Shown: positions 6,252-15,176 of the stretch, one piece after another
Numbering within the stretch: position 1 is the first letter of the stretch
How the letters are laid out: every line of letters starts with the position of its first letter
DNA from: Phenylobacterium sp.
Lineage (GTDB): Bacteria > Pseudomonadota > Alphaproteobacteria > Caulobacterales > Caulobacteraceae
NCBI RefSeq assembly: GCF_004299445.1
Contig: NZ_SCTC01000065.1
Span: 1-61,965 of the forward strand
Direction: 5' to 3'
DNA length: 61,965 bases
Notes under the pieces: model-generated
What the model saw: the letters and a program-made list of their open reading frames with translations, nothing else
Told to the model about the DNA's origin: nothing
Database searches by the model: none
Program-made: the position numbers and the translations under genes

Positions 6252-7613
6252 ATGAAGCTCCCCTCCTCCTTCCGCGTCCTGGTGCGGTGGCTGAAGCGGC
6301 AGTTGCCGGCGACGCTGTTCGCGCGGTCGCTGCTGATCATCGTGCTGCCGGTGGCGCTGATGCAGATCGCGGTGACCTACGTCTTCTTCGACGCCCACTG
6401 GCAGACCGTGACAGCACGCCTGTCCGAGGGCCTGGCCGGCGACATCGCCTGGGCGGTCGAGAGCTACAAGGAAGACCCCACCCCCGAGGCCTTCGCCAAG
6501 CTGAGCCAGCGGGCTGAGGAGTCCATGAGCCTGTCGGTGGCGTTGCAGCCCGGGCGCAAGCTGCCCGAGCGGCGGCGCGATCCGCCGGTGCTGCTGGAGG
6601 CCTTCTTCGCGCCCATCGACCGGTCGCTGGACCGCGCGCTCAGCGAGCGCATCGACGCGCCGTTCTGGTTCGACACCACCCGCTACCCCGCCTACGTGGA
6701 CATCCGCGTGGGCGTTCAGGGCGGGGTGATGCGGATCCTGGCGCCGCGCGAGCGGGCGTTCGCGACCCAGGGCCACATCTTCGTGCTCTGGATGACGGTG
6801 GCCACGGTGCTGCTGACCGCCATCGCCATCCTGTTCATCCGCAACCAGGTGCGCGCCATCGAGCGGCTGGCCAGCGCGGCCGAGGCCTTCGGGCGCGGCG
6901 CCGACGTGGCGGCGTTCAAGCCCCACGGCGCCAAGGAGGTGCGCGCCGCGGCCACCGCGTTCCTGGACATGCGCAGCCGCATCCAGCGCCACATCGAGCA
7001 GCGCACCGCCCTGCTGGCCTCGGTGAGCCACGACCTGCGCACCCCCCTCACCCGCCTGAAGCTGGCCCTGGCCCTGGCCGAACCCAACAAGCGCACCGCC
7101 GAGATGAAGCGAGACCTCTCCGAGATGGAGCACATGGTCGACGAGTACCTGGCCTTCGCCCGCGGCGAGGGCGGCGAGGCCACCGAGCCCGCCCCTCTGC
7201 GCCCGTTGATCGAGGCGGTGAGCGAGGGCGCGCGACGGATGGGCGCCCAGGTGAAGATCGACGTCGACCCCGGCCTGATCGCGACGGCGCGGCCCAATGC
7301 GCTGAAGCGGGCATTAGCCAACCTGGTGATGAACGCCGCGGCCCACGGCGAGCACGTGGAAGTGGCGGCGCGGCGCGGCGCCCAGGGGCTGGAGATCACC
7401 GTCGATGACGACGGACCGGGCATCCCGGCCGAACAGCACGAAGAGGCCTTCAAGGCCTTCGTGCGGCTGGACGAGAGCCGGAATCAGAACATCAAGGGCG
7501 TGGGCCTGGGACTGGCCATCGCCCGGGACGTGGCTCGCGGCCACGGCGGCGACGTCACGCTGGGCCGCTCCCCGCTGGGTGGCCTGCGTGCGTTGGTGCG
7601 GCTCCCAGGCTAA
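6252..7613 (+). CDS. EnvZ-type sensor histidine kinase
   Basis: The 453-residue inner-membrane kinase has a first membrane helix at about 23-45, a periplasmic domain of about 125 residues, a second helix at about 176-197, and a HAMP linker. The H-box SHDLRTPLTRLKLAL has phospho-acceptor H260. The N-box LANLVMNAAAHGEHVEV and G-boxes DDGPGIP and GVGLGLAIA complete an intact ATPase domain. The architecture matches EnvZ/OmpR-type sensors, and it probably phosphorylates the response regulator at 5312-6019. The stimulus is unknown. The 5' end borders repeat copy D. Confidence 0.93.
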   Translation: MKLPSSFRVLVRWLKRQLPATLFARSLLIIVLPVALMQIAVTYVFFDAHWQTVTARLSEGLAGDIAWAVESYKEDPTPEAFAKLSQRAEESMSLSVALQPGRKLPERRRDPPVLLEAFFAPIDRSLDRALSERIDAPFWFDTTRYPAYVDIRVGVQGGVMRILAPRERAFATQGHIFVLWMTVATVLLTAIAILFIRNQVRAIERLASAAEAFGRGADVAAFKPHGAKEVRAAATAFLDMRSRIQRHIEQRTALLASVSHDLRTPLTRLKLALALAEPNKRTAEMKRDLSEMEHMVDEYLAFARGEGGEATEPAPLRPLIEAVSEGARRMGAQVKIDVDPGLIATARPNALKRALANLVMNAAAHGEHVEVAARRGAQGLEITVDDDGPGIPAEQHEEAFKAFVRLDESRNQNIKGVGLGLAIARDVARGHGGDVTLGRSPLGGLRALVRLPG

Positions 7614-7681
7614 CGTTCATGTGGGGTTCACGGGCGACAGCCAAGCTTGCCCGCCAAGGAAGACAGGGGATCCAGACACTC

Positions 7682-8101
7682 ATGCGCGCTATCGCCCTCG
7701 CCGCCGCTCTGACGCTGACGGCAGCACCCGCCTTCGCGGCCGATCCCGCCGAGGGCGAGTGGTTCAACCAGAACGCCAGCGGCAAGATCCGGATCGGCCC
7801 CTGCCCAAGCCAGGCGAGCAAGCTGTGCGGCGCGATCAGCTGGCTGCGGCCGCCGAACGACAAGGCCCTCGACAGCAACAACCCCGACCCGAAGCTGAAG
7901 ACCCGCCCGATCCAGGGCATGCCGATGCTGTGGGGCTTCAAGTCCTCCGGCCATGGAAAGTGGACCGGCGGCAAGATCTACGACCCCAACAGCGGCAAGA
8001 CCTATGACTCGAAGATCAGCGTGAACCCGAACGGCACGCTGAAGGTCGAAGGCTGCATCGCGGTGATCTGCCAGGCGCAGACCTGGAAGCGGGCGAGCTA
8101 G
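7682..8101 (+). CDS. DUF2147 exported protein
   Basis: The 139-residue product has a cleavable signal peptide (MRAIALAAALTLTAAPAFA, then AD). The mature part contains the DUF2147 landmarks GEWFNQNASGKIRI, paired cysteines around CPSQASKLCGAI, the GKIYDPNSGKTYDSKI motif and the ending GTLKVEGCIAVICQAQTWKR. DUF2147 domains are small lipocalin-like periplasmic proteins of uncertain role. The ATG at 7682 is chosen because it begins the signal peptide; an upstream in-frame start at 7619 would add unrelated residues. Confidence 0.88.
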   Translation: MRAIALAAALTLTAAPAFAADPAEGEWFNQNASGKIRIGPCPSQASKLCGAISWLRPPNDKALDSNNPDPKLKTRPIQGMPMLWGFKSSGHGKWTGGKIYDPNSGKTYDSKISVNPNGTLKVEGCIAVICQAQTWKRAS

Positions 8102-8107
8102 CGACCT

Positions 8108-8145
8108 CCTCTCCCCAGAGCGCGCAGCGCAAAGAGAGGGAGAGG
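8108..8145. terminator. Possible bidirectional hairpin between convergent genes
   Basis: CCTCTCCC (8108-8115) and GGGAGAGG (8138-8145) can pair around an inner GCGCGCAGCGC stem. It lies in the 58-base gap between the convergent DUF2147 and proC genes. There is no convincing T-run, so this is tentative. Confidence 0.35.
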
Positions 8146-8159
8146 GTAGGGAGAGGATG

Positions 8160-8957
8160 TCAGGCCCCCAGCTCCTTCGAGCGCCGCACGGCCGCAACCA
8201 CAGCTTCGCGCATCAGGTCCGGCAGGCCATTGGACGCCAGCAGGACGTCGAGGGCGGCCTGGGTGGTGCCGCCGGGCGAGGTGACTTGGCGGCGGAGTTC
8301 CCCGGGCTCCTCCCCGCTGCGCGCCAGAAGGGCGGCGGCGCCGGTGAGGGTCGAGCGGGCCAGGCGCTGGGCGTCCTTGGCGGAGAGACCGGCGGCGGTC
8401 CCGGCGGCCTCGAGGGTCTCGATGAAGGCGTAGAGGTAGGCTGGCGCCGAGCCCGACACGGCCGTGGCGGCGTGCATCAGGGCCTCGTCGGTCAGCGACA
8501 CCACCGTCCCCAGAGGCTCGAAAAGAGCGTGTGCGCGTGCCAGCGCGGCGGGGTCGTCGGCGTAGACGCTGGCCGTCCCCTGTCCGATCGCCGCCGCCGT
8601 CGTCGGCATCACGCGGGCCACGCAACGGCCGCCGAAGGCCTTGGCGATGTCAGCCGATTTCACGCCCGCCGCGATGGATACGATCACCGCGCCCGAGCCC
8701 AGCCAGGCGGCGGTCTCGGCGGCGGCCTCGCGCCAGATCTGCGGCTTGACGCCCAGCACGACCGTCTTCGCCCGCGCGAGGTCGGCGTCGGGCGGGTTGA
8801 GGATCGCGCCCGCCTGCTCCGCCGCCAGGGCGGACGGGCCGGGGTTCGGGTCGCGGATCATCAGGTCGGAACCGGCGAAGGCGCCCGCGGCGAGCCAGCC
8901 TTCGATCATGGCCCCGCCCATGCGGCCGGCGCCCAGCATCAGGATCGGCGTGATCAT
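8160..8957 (-). CDS. proC: Pyrroline-5-carboxylate reductase
   Basis: ProC reduces pyrroline-5-carboxylate to proline with NAD(P)H in the cytosol. The 265-residue protein has the normal length. It shows the Rossmann motif MLGAGRMGGAMIEGWL, the VVLGVKPQ motif, the substrate-region motif RVMPTTAAAIGQG, and the C-terminal family signature with VSGSAPAYLYAFIE and QVTSPGGTTQAAL. The gene points away from the S9 peptidase and converges with the DUF2147 gene. Confidence 0.95.
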   Translation of the reverse strand: MITPILMLGAGRMGGAMIEGWLAAGAFAGSDLMIRDPNPGPSALAAEQAGAILNPPDADLARAKTVVLGVKPQIWREAAAETAAWLGSGAVIVSIAAGVKSADIAKAFGGRCVARVMPTTAAAIGQGTASVYADDPAALARAHALFEPLGTVVSLTDEALMHAATAVSGSAPAYLYAFIETLEAAGTAAGLSAKDAQRLARSTLTGAAALLARSGEEPGELRRQVTSPGGTTQAALDVLLASNGLPDLMREAVVAAVRRSKELGA

Positions 8958-8984
8958 GCGCGCAAACTAGCGACCAAACCCCCT

Positions 8985-9139
8985 GTGTCATCCCGGTTTC
9001 GCCACAGGCGAAGACCGGGACCCAACCCACCCGTGCGCCGAGGTCGTCCAGATGGCTCGAATGCCGAGGGTGCGCACCCGAGTCGGAGCCGCGGTCGGTT
9101 GGGTCCCGGTCTTGGGCTGCGCCCAAACCGGGATGACAC
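8985..9139. repeat. 155-bp inverted repeat with 43-bp arms
   Basis: The left arm (8985-9027) begins GTGTCATCCCGGTTT and ends GACCGGGACCCAACC. The right arm (9097-9139) begins GGTTGGGTCCCGGTC and ends AAACCGGGATGACAC. The arms are near-exact complements and flank about 70 bp of further partly self-complementary DNA. The TGTCATCCCGG end is the kind of terminal sequence seen in multicopy repeats of alphaproteobacterial genomes. It fills most of the gap between proC and the S9 peptidase gene. Confidence 0.8.
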
Positions 9140-9233
9140 GCTATGAGGTGCGGCGAACACCGATCCGCCGACTTTCATTGACGTCGTCGTTGGGGCGGGC
9201 TTGCTTCGCAGCCTTGCCTTTCGGGGAACATTC

Positions 9234-11156
9234 ATGTCGCGCGCGCTGCTGCTCGGAACCGCTTTTGCCCTCGCCCTGGCCACGGGGGCCATAGCCCAGC
9301 CCCCCAGGCGCGAGGTGGGGAACATCGTCTACGACGGGGCGCCCGCCACGCCGGCCGCGCTGCAGGCGGCGATCGCGCCCTACTACAACGCCCGCACGGC
9401 CACGTTCCAGGACTGGCTGCCCGACGGCTCGATGCTGATCACCACGCGGTTCGGCGACACCTATCAGGTCCACCGCGTGGCCCGTCCCGGCGGGGCCCGC
9501 ACCCAGCTCACCTTCTTCCCCGAGCCGATCAACAACGCCCGGGTCCTGCCGGGAACCTCGACCTACCTCTATCCGCGCGACGTGGGCGGGGCCGAATACT
9601 ACCAGGCCTATATCCGCACCCTGACCGGCGCCGAGACCCAGCTGACCGCGCCGAATACCCGCAACCAGAGCTTCGTCTTCACCAGGGACGGCAAGACCGT
9701 GGTGTGGAGCCAGGTCACGCCGGGCGATCCCAACTACGACATCGTGCTGGCCGACCCGGCGAACCCGGCGGGTCGCAAGGTGATCCACGAGGGGACGGGC
9801 TCGATCGGACCGCTCGACATCAGCCCCGACGGCAAGACCGTTCTGGCCGGCCGCTTCCATTCCCAGGCCTGGGTCGAGCTGTTCACCCTGGACGTGGCCA
9901 CCGGCAAGCTCACGCCCATCGGGCCCAACCGGAAGATCGGCTACCAGGGCGCGGCGTTCGTCGACGGCGGCGCGGGTGTTCTGACCCTGTCGGACGACGG
10001 AGCCGAGCACACGCGGCCGGTGGTCATCGATGTGAAGACCGGCAAGGTCCGCGACCTGGAGCCCGACGCGAAGTGGGGCTCGGAGGACATGGACGTCAGC
10101 CCCGACGGCAAGGTCGTCGCGTTGGCGGTGAACGAGGAGGGCTATTCCACCCTGGTCCTGCGCGATGTGGCGACCGGCAAGGCGCTGCCCGGCCCGAAGC
10201 TGCCACAGGGCGTGCTCACGGCGGCCAAGTTCTCACCCGATGGCTCGAAGATCGGCCTGTCGCTGTCGACGTCCACCAGTTCGGGCGACGTGTGGAGCTA
10301 CGACCTGGCCAGCGGCCAGCTGACCCGCTGGACCGAGAGCGAACTCGGGGGCCTGGATTCGGCCAGGCTGATCGAGCCCACGCTGTTCCGCTATCCGAGC
10401 TTCGACGGGCGGCAGATCCCGGCGTTCATCTACAAGCCCAAGACCGCGAAGAGCGGCAAGCTGCCGGTGGTGATCCAGATCCACGGCGGGCCCGAGGGGC
10501 AGGAGCAGCCCAGCTTCAACCCGCGCCGCCAGTCATGGGTGGCCGAACTGGGGGCGGCGGTAATCATCCCGAACGTCCGCGGCTCATCGGGCTACGGCAA
10601 GACCTACATGGGCCTCGACAACGCCGAGAAGCGCGAGGACTCCGTGAAGGACATCGGCGCCCTGCTGGACTGGGTGGCCAAGCAGCCCGACCTGGACGCC
10701 AGCCGCGTGGCCGTCGTGGGCCAGTCCTACGGCGGCTACATGGTGCTGGCCGTGGCCGGCCACTACAACGACCGCATCGCCGGCGCGATCGACCTGTACG
10801 GCATCTCGGACTGGGTCACGTTCCTGCAGAACACCGAGGGCTATCGCCGCGACAACCGCCGCGCCGAGTACGGAGACGAGCGGGATCCGAAGATGCGCGC
10901 CGTGTTCGACAGGATCGCGCCTATCCGGATGAGCGACCGGATGAAGAAGCCGATGATGGTCTTCCAGGGCGCGAACGACCCGCGCGTGCCGCGCACGGAG
11001 TCCGAGCAGATGGTCGCCAAGCTCCGCGCCCAGGGCACAGAGGTCTGGTACGTCCTGGCCAAGGACGAGGGCCACGGCATCCAGAAGAAAGCCAACCAGG
11101 AGGCCGTGCGGGCCACCGAGGTGGTGTTCCTGAAGAAGGTGCTGGGCGTGGAGTGA
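9234..11156 (+). CDS. Exported S9-family prolyl oligopeptidase / dipeptidyl aminopeptidase
   Basis: The 640-residue protein has a signal peptide (LLLGTAFALALATGAIAQ), an N-terminal beta-propeller with repeated SPDGK-type blades (about 30-380), and a C-terminal alpha/beta hydrolase domain. The catalytic triad is visible: S498 in GQSYGGYM, D582 in GANDPRVP and H614 in DEGHGI. Such enzymes cut short peptides after proline or other residues in the periplasm. The ATG at 9234 begins the signal peptide and follows GGGGAA, so it is preferred to an upstream TTG. Substrate specificity cannot be judged. It is probably monocistronic. Confidence 0.92.
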   Translation: MSRALLLGTAFALALATGAIAQPPRREVGNIVYDGAPATPAALQAAIAPYYNARTATFQDWLPDGSMLITTRFGDTYQVHRVARPGGARTQLTFFPEPINNARVLPGTSTYLYPRDVGGAEYYQAYIRTLTGAETQLTAPNTRNQSFVFTRDGKTVVWSQVTPGDPNYDIVLADPANPAGRKVIHEGTGSIGPLDISPDGKTVLAGRFHSQAWVELFTLDVATGKLTPIGPNRKIGYQGAAFVDGGAGVLTLSDDGAEHTRPVVIDVKTGKVRDLEPDAKWGSEDMDVSPDGKVVALAVNEEGYSTLVLRDVATGKALPGPKLPQGVLTAAKFSPDGSKIGLSLSTSTSSGDVWSYDLASGQLTRWTESELGGLDSARLIEPTLFRYPSFDGRQIPAFIYKPKTAKSGKLPVVIQIHGGPEGQEQPSFNPRRQSWVAELGAAVIIPNVRGSSGYGKTYMGLDNAEKREDSVKDIGALLDWVAKQPDLDASRVAVVGQSYGGYMVLAVAGHYNDRIAGAIDLYGISDWVTFLQNTEGYRRDNRRAEYGDERDPKMRAVFDRIAPIRMSDRMKKPMMVFQGANDPRVPRTESEQMVAKLRAQGTEVWYVLAKDEGHGIQKKANQEAVRATEVVFLKKVLGVE

Positions 11157-11160
11157 GCCG

Positions 11161-12750
11161 TCAGGCCGCCACACGCCGCACGGTCTCGTCTGACGCAACC
11201 CGGAAGCGCGCCATCAGGGCGGTAAGCTTCCTGGCCTCGTCGGCCAGTGTCTGGGCGGCGGCGGTGGCTTCCTCGACCATGGCGGCGTTCTGCTGAGTGA
11301 CGCCATCCAGGGCGTTCACGGCCGTGTTCACCTGCTGCAGCCCCGTCGCCTCCTCCGCCGCGGACTGGGCGATCTCGGTGATCACGCCGTTGACGTCCAC
11401 CACCTCCGCGGCAATGCGATGCAACGTCTCGCCCGTGCGCCCGACCAGCTCAACGCCGCGCCCGACCTGGGACTCCGAAGCCGAGATCAGCGCCTTGATT
11501 TCCTTGGCCGCGCCGGCCGACCGCTGCGCCAGCGCGCGAACTTCCGAGGCCACCACCGCGAAGCCACGCCCGGCGTCGCCCGCTCGAGCGGCTTCGACCC
11601 CCGCGTTCAGCGCCAGCAGGTTGGTCTGGAACGCGATCTCATCGATGACGCCGATAATCTGGCCGATCTGGCGCGACGAGGTCTCGATCTCGGTCATCGC
11701 GGCGATCGCAGCCTTGACCACTTCATCGGACCGCTCGGCGTTGTCGCGGGCGGAACCCACGGCGTCGCGGGCGCGGACAGCGCCGCCAGCCGTGCGCTTC
11801 ACCGTGGCGGTGATCTCGTCCAGGGCGGCGGCAGTCTCTTCCAGCGTCGCCGCCTGATGCTCGGTGCGGCGCGACAGGTTGTCCGAGGCGTGGGAGATCT
11901 CGCCGATGCCCGTCTGCAGGCGGCCGCTCAACTCGACCACCGCGCGCAGGGTGGATTGCAGCTGCTCGGCTGCAGCGTCGAAGTCGCGCTTCAGCTGGAC
12001 ATACTGCGCCGGGAAGCTCGCGCGGATGCGGTAGGTCACATCCCCTCGGGCGAGGTAGCCCAGAGCCTCGGCCAAGGCGTCGACGACCAGGGAGGCCTCG
12101 TCCTCGGAGGCCCGGCGCACCTGTTCGCGCTCGGCCGCGGCGATGGCCTCGCCGTGACGGGCCGACTGCGCCTCGCTGGTCGCCGCCTCGGCGCGCTCGC
12201 GCGCGTCGGACGCCGCCGCCAGGGTCTGGGCCGAGCGTTCGAACATGGCGGTGATGCTGCGACAGGCCCAGATCAGGCCGGCGGCTTCGACCAGCAGGAT
12301 CACCGCGTGGACCAGCACGCGCTCGATGTCGCCGCCGCCCGGGAACACGGCTGCCGGCAACACGAGCGACAGCAGCAGATGGTGCAGGGCCACCACAGCG
12401 GTCGCCGCCCCGATGACCCGCCAGTCGCAGTAGACGATCAGCAGGGCCAGCCCGGCGAAGTAGGCCATGTGCATGTCGATCTGCCAGGCGTGTCCCGCAA
12501 GCGCCGCCACCAGCAGCGAGACCGCGGCCATCAGCGCGACCCCCGAGGTGAGCCGCGTGGCCGGCCCGGCGCCTGCGGCGCGCCACTGTGCTGTGACGAC
12601 GCCGGCGAGGGCCGCGGCGGCCAGACCGAGCCCCGGCCAGGCATTGCCAACCGCCCAGGCCGCCCCGGTGATCACCGGGACCAAAAGCCAAAGGCCGGCG
12701 ATCACGATGCGGGCGGCGAACTGTCGCTGCTGGTCGACCGTCTCAAACAT
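11161..12750 (-). CDS. Membrane methyl-accepting chemotaxis protein with multi-helix sensor
   Basis: The 529-residue chemoreceptor lacks the usual large periplasmic domain. Instead, residues 10-165 form about five or six membrane helices, with histidines H87, H94, H123, H124 and H148 in or near them. A HAMP-like stretch (about 225-255) leads to the coiled-coil signalling domain, whose tip reads [20 protein letters not shown] and [19 protein letters not shown]. It would signal to CheA/CheW. The histidines suggest a haem- or redox-type sensor, but that is inference. The small upstream gene ends 9 bases before it and probably shares its transcript. Confidence 0.92.
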   Translation of the reverse strand: MFETVDQQRQFAARIVIAGLWLLVPVITGAAWAVGNAWPGLGLAAAALAGVVTAQWRAAGAGPATRLTSGVALMAAVSLLVAALAGHAWQIDMHMAYFAGLALLIVYCDWRVIGAATAVVALHHLLLSLVLPAAVFPGGGDIERVLVHAVILLVEAAGLIWACRSITAMFERSAQTLAAASDARERAEAATSEAQSARHGEAIAAAEREQVRRASEDEASLVVDALAEALGYLARGDVTYRIRASFPAQYVQLKRDFDAAAEQLQSTLRAVVELSGRLQTGIGEISHASDNLSRRTEHQAATLEETAAALDEITATVKRTAGGAVRARDAVGSARDNAERSDEVVKAAIAAMTEIETSSRQIGQIIGVIDEIAFQTNLLALNAGVEAARAGDAGRGFAVVASEVRALAQRSAGAAKEIKALISASESQVGRGVELVGRTGETLHRIAAEVVDVNGVITEIAQSAAEEATGLQQVNTAVNALDGVTQQNAAMVEEATAAAQTLADEARKLTALMARFRVASDETVRRVAA

Positions 12751-12759
12751 GCGGGTTCC

Positions 12760-13074
12760 TCAACTTGCACAGATCGCGCTGCCGGAAGGCGCGACGGAAA
12801 AGAGCGCGCCCGCGCGGCGCAACTTTTCAGCCGCCTGCCCGTCGGGGTCGCGAATGACGATGATGAAGGGCGCGGCGCCCAGGTCGCGTACCTGCCCGGC
12901 GCGGGCGGCCGCCTGCATGACCTGCGAGCGGCTCCACCAGGGCGGAAAGACCCCCGCCGCCTCACGCGCGTCGGGCGAGCGTGAGCCCGTCGCAAGCAGC
13001 ACCACAGCCGACGCCAGGGCGAGGCCTGCTGGCACAGCCGCATCGACGAGCTTGAGGCCGGTCTTCCGGGTCAT
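12760..13074 (-). CDS. Hypothetical small membrane-anchored protein, partner of the chemoreceptor
   Basis: I do not recognise this 104-residue protein. It has one N-terminal hydrophobic helix (about 10-28) and then a probably periplasmic segment containing GVFPPWWSRSQVMQAAARAG and APFIIVIRDPDG, ending with a cysteine near the C-terminus. It sits 9 bases upstream of the chemoreceptor gene in the same direction, so a role as accessory or ligand-presenting protein is possible. No known family is claimed. Confidence 0.6.
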   Translation of the reverse strand: MTRKTGLKLVDAAVPAGLALASAVVLLATGSRSPDAREAAGVFPPWWSRSQVMQAAARAGQVRDLGAAPFIIVIRDPDGQAAEKLRRAGALFSVAPSGSAICAS

Positions 13075-13279
13075 GCGCCAACCCTTGCGGAGCGGCGCCT
13101 TAGGATATGCCTAACGGAGCTCGGAAGAGACCGCGCTCCTGGCTGCGCTATGGGCGCGCGCCTGAGATCGGCGCCATCTCGGCAATAAGATTCAATCGGT
13201 TAGATCGACCGATCGCCCTCTATGGCAGGCAAGACAGCTGGTGCGACAGTTGGTCGCCAACCTACCATCCGCGACCTTG

Positions 13280-13783
13280 TCAGGCTTCGCCGACGGTCTC
13301 GAACATGCAGGCGGCGATGGCCTCCTGCGGGGTCTTGGCGCCGCGGAGCAGGAAGTCGTAGGCCGGGAAGAACCGGTCGGCGCATTCCACCGCCACGTCG
13401 ATCATCGCCGCGGCCTGAGCCAGGCTGGGCTGTTCGCCCGACATCAGCGCCATGCCGTGCCGGAAGATGATCTCGCCTTCATCCCACAGCTCGAAGTGGC
13501 CGAGCCAGACGCGGGGGTTGATCGTGGCGATCAGTTCCTGGGCGGTCTGGCGCTGGGCCTTGGGCACCGCCAAGTCCATCGAGAGGCAAAGCTGCAGCGT
13601 GTCGCCCTCGGGACGCCAGGCGAACCACAGCTCGTAGTCCTTCCAGTCGCCGGCCAGAGTGAAGGCCAGGTCGCCATCCTCCGTCCTGTCGAACGGCAGG
13701 TTCTCGGCTGTCAGAACGTGCTCGACAACGTCGAGCGGGTCGTTGGTCAGGACGACGCTGTCGTCGGTCTGAGAGGTGTCCAT
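13280..13783 (-). CDS. YbjN-domain protein
   Basis: The 167-residue protein matches YbjN-type sensory-transduction or chaperone-like proteins (type III chaperone fold): DPLDVVEHVLTAENLPFDR at the start, then WFAWRPEGDTLQLCLSMDL, RVWLGHFELWDEGEIIFRHG and a long C-terminal helix with AAAMIDVAVECADRFFPAY. It is cytosolic and its molecular role is unknown. The ATG at 13783 has AAGGGG 5 bases upstream; a GTG at 13786 is the alternative. From memory, ybjN and proC are neighbours in related genomes, which would make the peptidase/chemoreceptor block between them an insertion here. Confidence 0.85.
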   Translation of the reverse strand: MDTSQTDDSVVLTNDPLDVVEHVLTAENLPFDRTEDGDLAFTLAGDWKDYELWFAWRPEGDTLQLCLSMDLAVPKAQRQTAQELIATINPRVWLGHFELWDEGEIIFRHGMALMSGEQPSLAQAAAMIDVAVECADRFFPAYDFLLRGAKTPQEAIAACMFETVGEA

Positions 13784-13922
13784 CACGACCCCTTAATGAT
13801 CGGACGGGGGACGGAACGCCGCCCCCGAATCGTCCGCACAACCGACCCTAAACCGTTTCCGGAAACGAGTGTCAGCGACTTCTTGCTACGGGCGAATGGC
13901 TTTCGCGTGACGTGCAACGTGT

Positions 13923-14171
13923 TCAAGTCGGCTTCGCGTTCTTCTTCGCTGCTTTTGGCGTCTTCAAGGCCTCGATTTCGGCGCGCAGCGCGGCGACTTC
14001 GGCTTTCAGGGCGTCGAAGTCCTCGCGGCGCACAAGGTCCATCTCGGCCACCAGACGGTCGGTCTGGCTGCGGAAGGCGGCCTTGGCTTCTTCGCCGGCG
14101 GCCTGAGCCAGGCCCATGGCGGCGGTGGAAAGCTTGGCGATCTCATCGAGAAGGGGGTTTTGGGTCTGCAT
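13923..14171 (-). CDS. ubiK: UbiK / BMFP-domain accessory factor
   Basis: The 82-residue protein has an N-terminal amphipathic helix (QNPLLDEIAKLSTAAMG), the segment FRSQTDRLVAEMDLVRREDF, and a C-terminal coiled coil rich in leucine heptads (FDALKAEVAALRAEIEALK) before a basic tail. This is the standard BMFP layout; UbiK assists the ubiquinone biosynthesis complex at the membrane. The true start at 14171 lies deep inside a longer spurious reading frame. It is divergent from lgt, with 117 bases between. Confidence 0.85.
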   Translation of the reverse strand: MQTQNPLLDEIAKLSTAAMGLAQAAGEEAKAAFRSQTDRLVAEMDLVRREDFDALKAEVAALRAEIEALKTPKAAKKNAKPT

Positions 14172-14288
14172 TCCAGGTCTTCTTCCGGCGGGTTGGCCCG
14201 TCCTTACAGGTATATGGCGACTGGAGGGGTGAAAGCGAAGGGCTTCTCGTCTAAGTCCCTGGAAGACAACGCCGGAGCCTGAGCCGCA

Positions 14289-15176
14289 GTGCCATTCCCC
14301 GATATCGACCCGATCCTCGTACAGCTCGGGCCCTTCGCCATCCGCTGGTATGCGCTGGCCTATGTCGCGGGCATCCTGTTGGGGTGGCGTTATGCCACGG
14401 GTCTCCTGCGCAACACGGCGCTCTGGACGCACCGCCCGGCGCCGATGACGCCGGACCAGATGGACGACCTGATCCTGTGGATTGCCATCGGGGTGATCGG
14501 CGGCGGCCGGCTGGGCCACGTGCTGTTCTATACGCCCGACATGATCGCTTCCGACCCGCTGGGCGTCTTCCGGGTGTGGGAAGGCGGGATGAGCTTCCAC
14601 GGCGGCGTGATCGGCGTCTCGATCGCGATGATCCTCTTCTCCCTGCGCAACAAGCTGGACCTGCTGCGGATCGCCGACGTGGTGGCCCCCGCCTATCCGA
14701 TCGGCCACTTCCTGGGCCGCTGCGCCAACTTCATCAACGGCGAGCTGTGGGGCCGCGAGGCGCCGGGGCTGCCCTGGGGCTTTGTGTTCTGCAATCAGCG
14801 GATCCAGAACGAGCTGGGCTTCTGCCCGGCCGGCAACGTCGTGCGCCACCCCAGCCAGCTGTACGAGGCGCTGTTCGAGGGCCTGATCCTGTTCCTGATC
14901 CTGCTGTGGGCCACGCACCGGGCCAAGCTGGGCAACCGGCGCGGCGTGATCACCGGCATCTTCCTCCTGTTCTACGGCGTCTTCCGGATCGCCATCGAGA
15001 CCGTTCGCCAGCCCGACGCCGGCCTCGAGAACCTGCCGCTGGGCCTGACCATGGGCATGTACCTGTCGATCCCGATGCTGCTGGGCGGCGCCTACCTGAT
15101 CTGGCGCGGCCTGCGCGAGCCCCTGCCCGAGGCGATCGCGGCGCCCCCGAGCCCGGCGGCCGCCAAGACCTCGTGA
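14289..15176 (+). CDS. lgt: Prolipoprotein diacylglyceryl transferase
   Basis: Lgt transfers a diacylglyceryl group from phosphatidylglycerol to the lipobox cysteine of prolipoproteins in the inner membrane. The 295-residue protein has about seven hydrophobic segments and the family motifs GPFAIRWYALAY, WEGGMSFHGGVIG (with the essential histidine), GRCANFINGELWGR and the late RHPSQLYEAL. The start is GTG at 14289. It is followed by a methyltransferase gene in a GTGA overlap. Confidence 0.95.
   Translation: MPFPDIDPILVQLGPFAIRWYALAYVAGILLGWRYATGLLRNTALWTHRPAPMTPDQMDDLILWIAIGVIGGGRLGHVLFYTPDMIASDPLGVFRVWEGGMSFHGGVIGVSIAMILFSLRNKLDLLRIADVVAPAYPIGHFLGRCANFINGELWGREAPGLPWGFVFCNQRIQNELGFCPAGNVVRHPSQLYEALFEGLILFLILLWATHRAKLGNRRGVITGIFLLFYGVFRIAIETVRQPDAGLENLPLGLTMGMYLSIPMLLGGAYLIWRGLREPLPEAIAAPPSPAAAKTS

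Noticed and set aside
11419..12984. 521-codon open frame antisense to the chemoreceptor
   Set aside because: It has repetitive Arg/Gly-rich composition and crosses two well-supported minus-strand genes.
13075..13279. Possible gene between the small membrane protein and ybjN
   Set aside because: Short frames here lack a ribosome binding site and any protein-like pattern. The region is probably a promoter and 3' end only.
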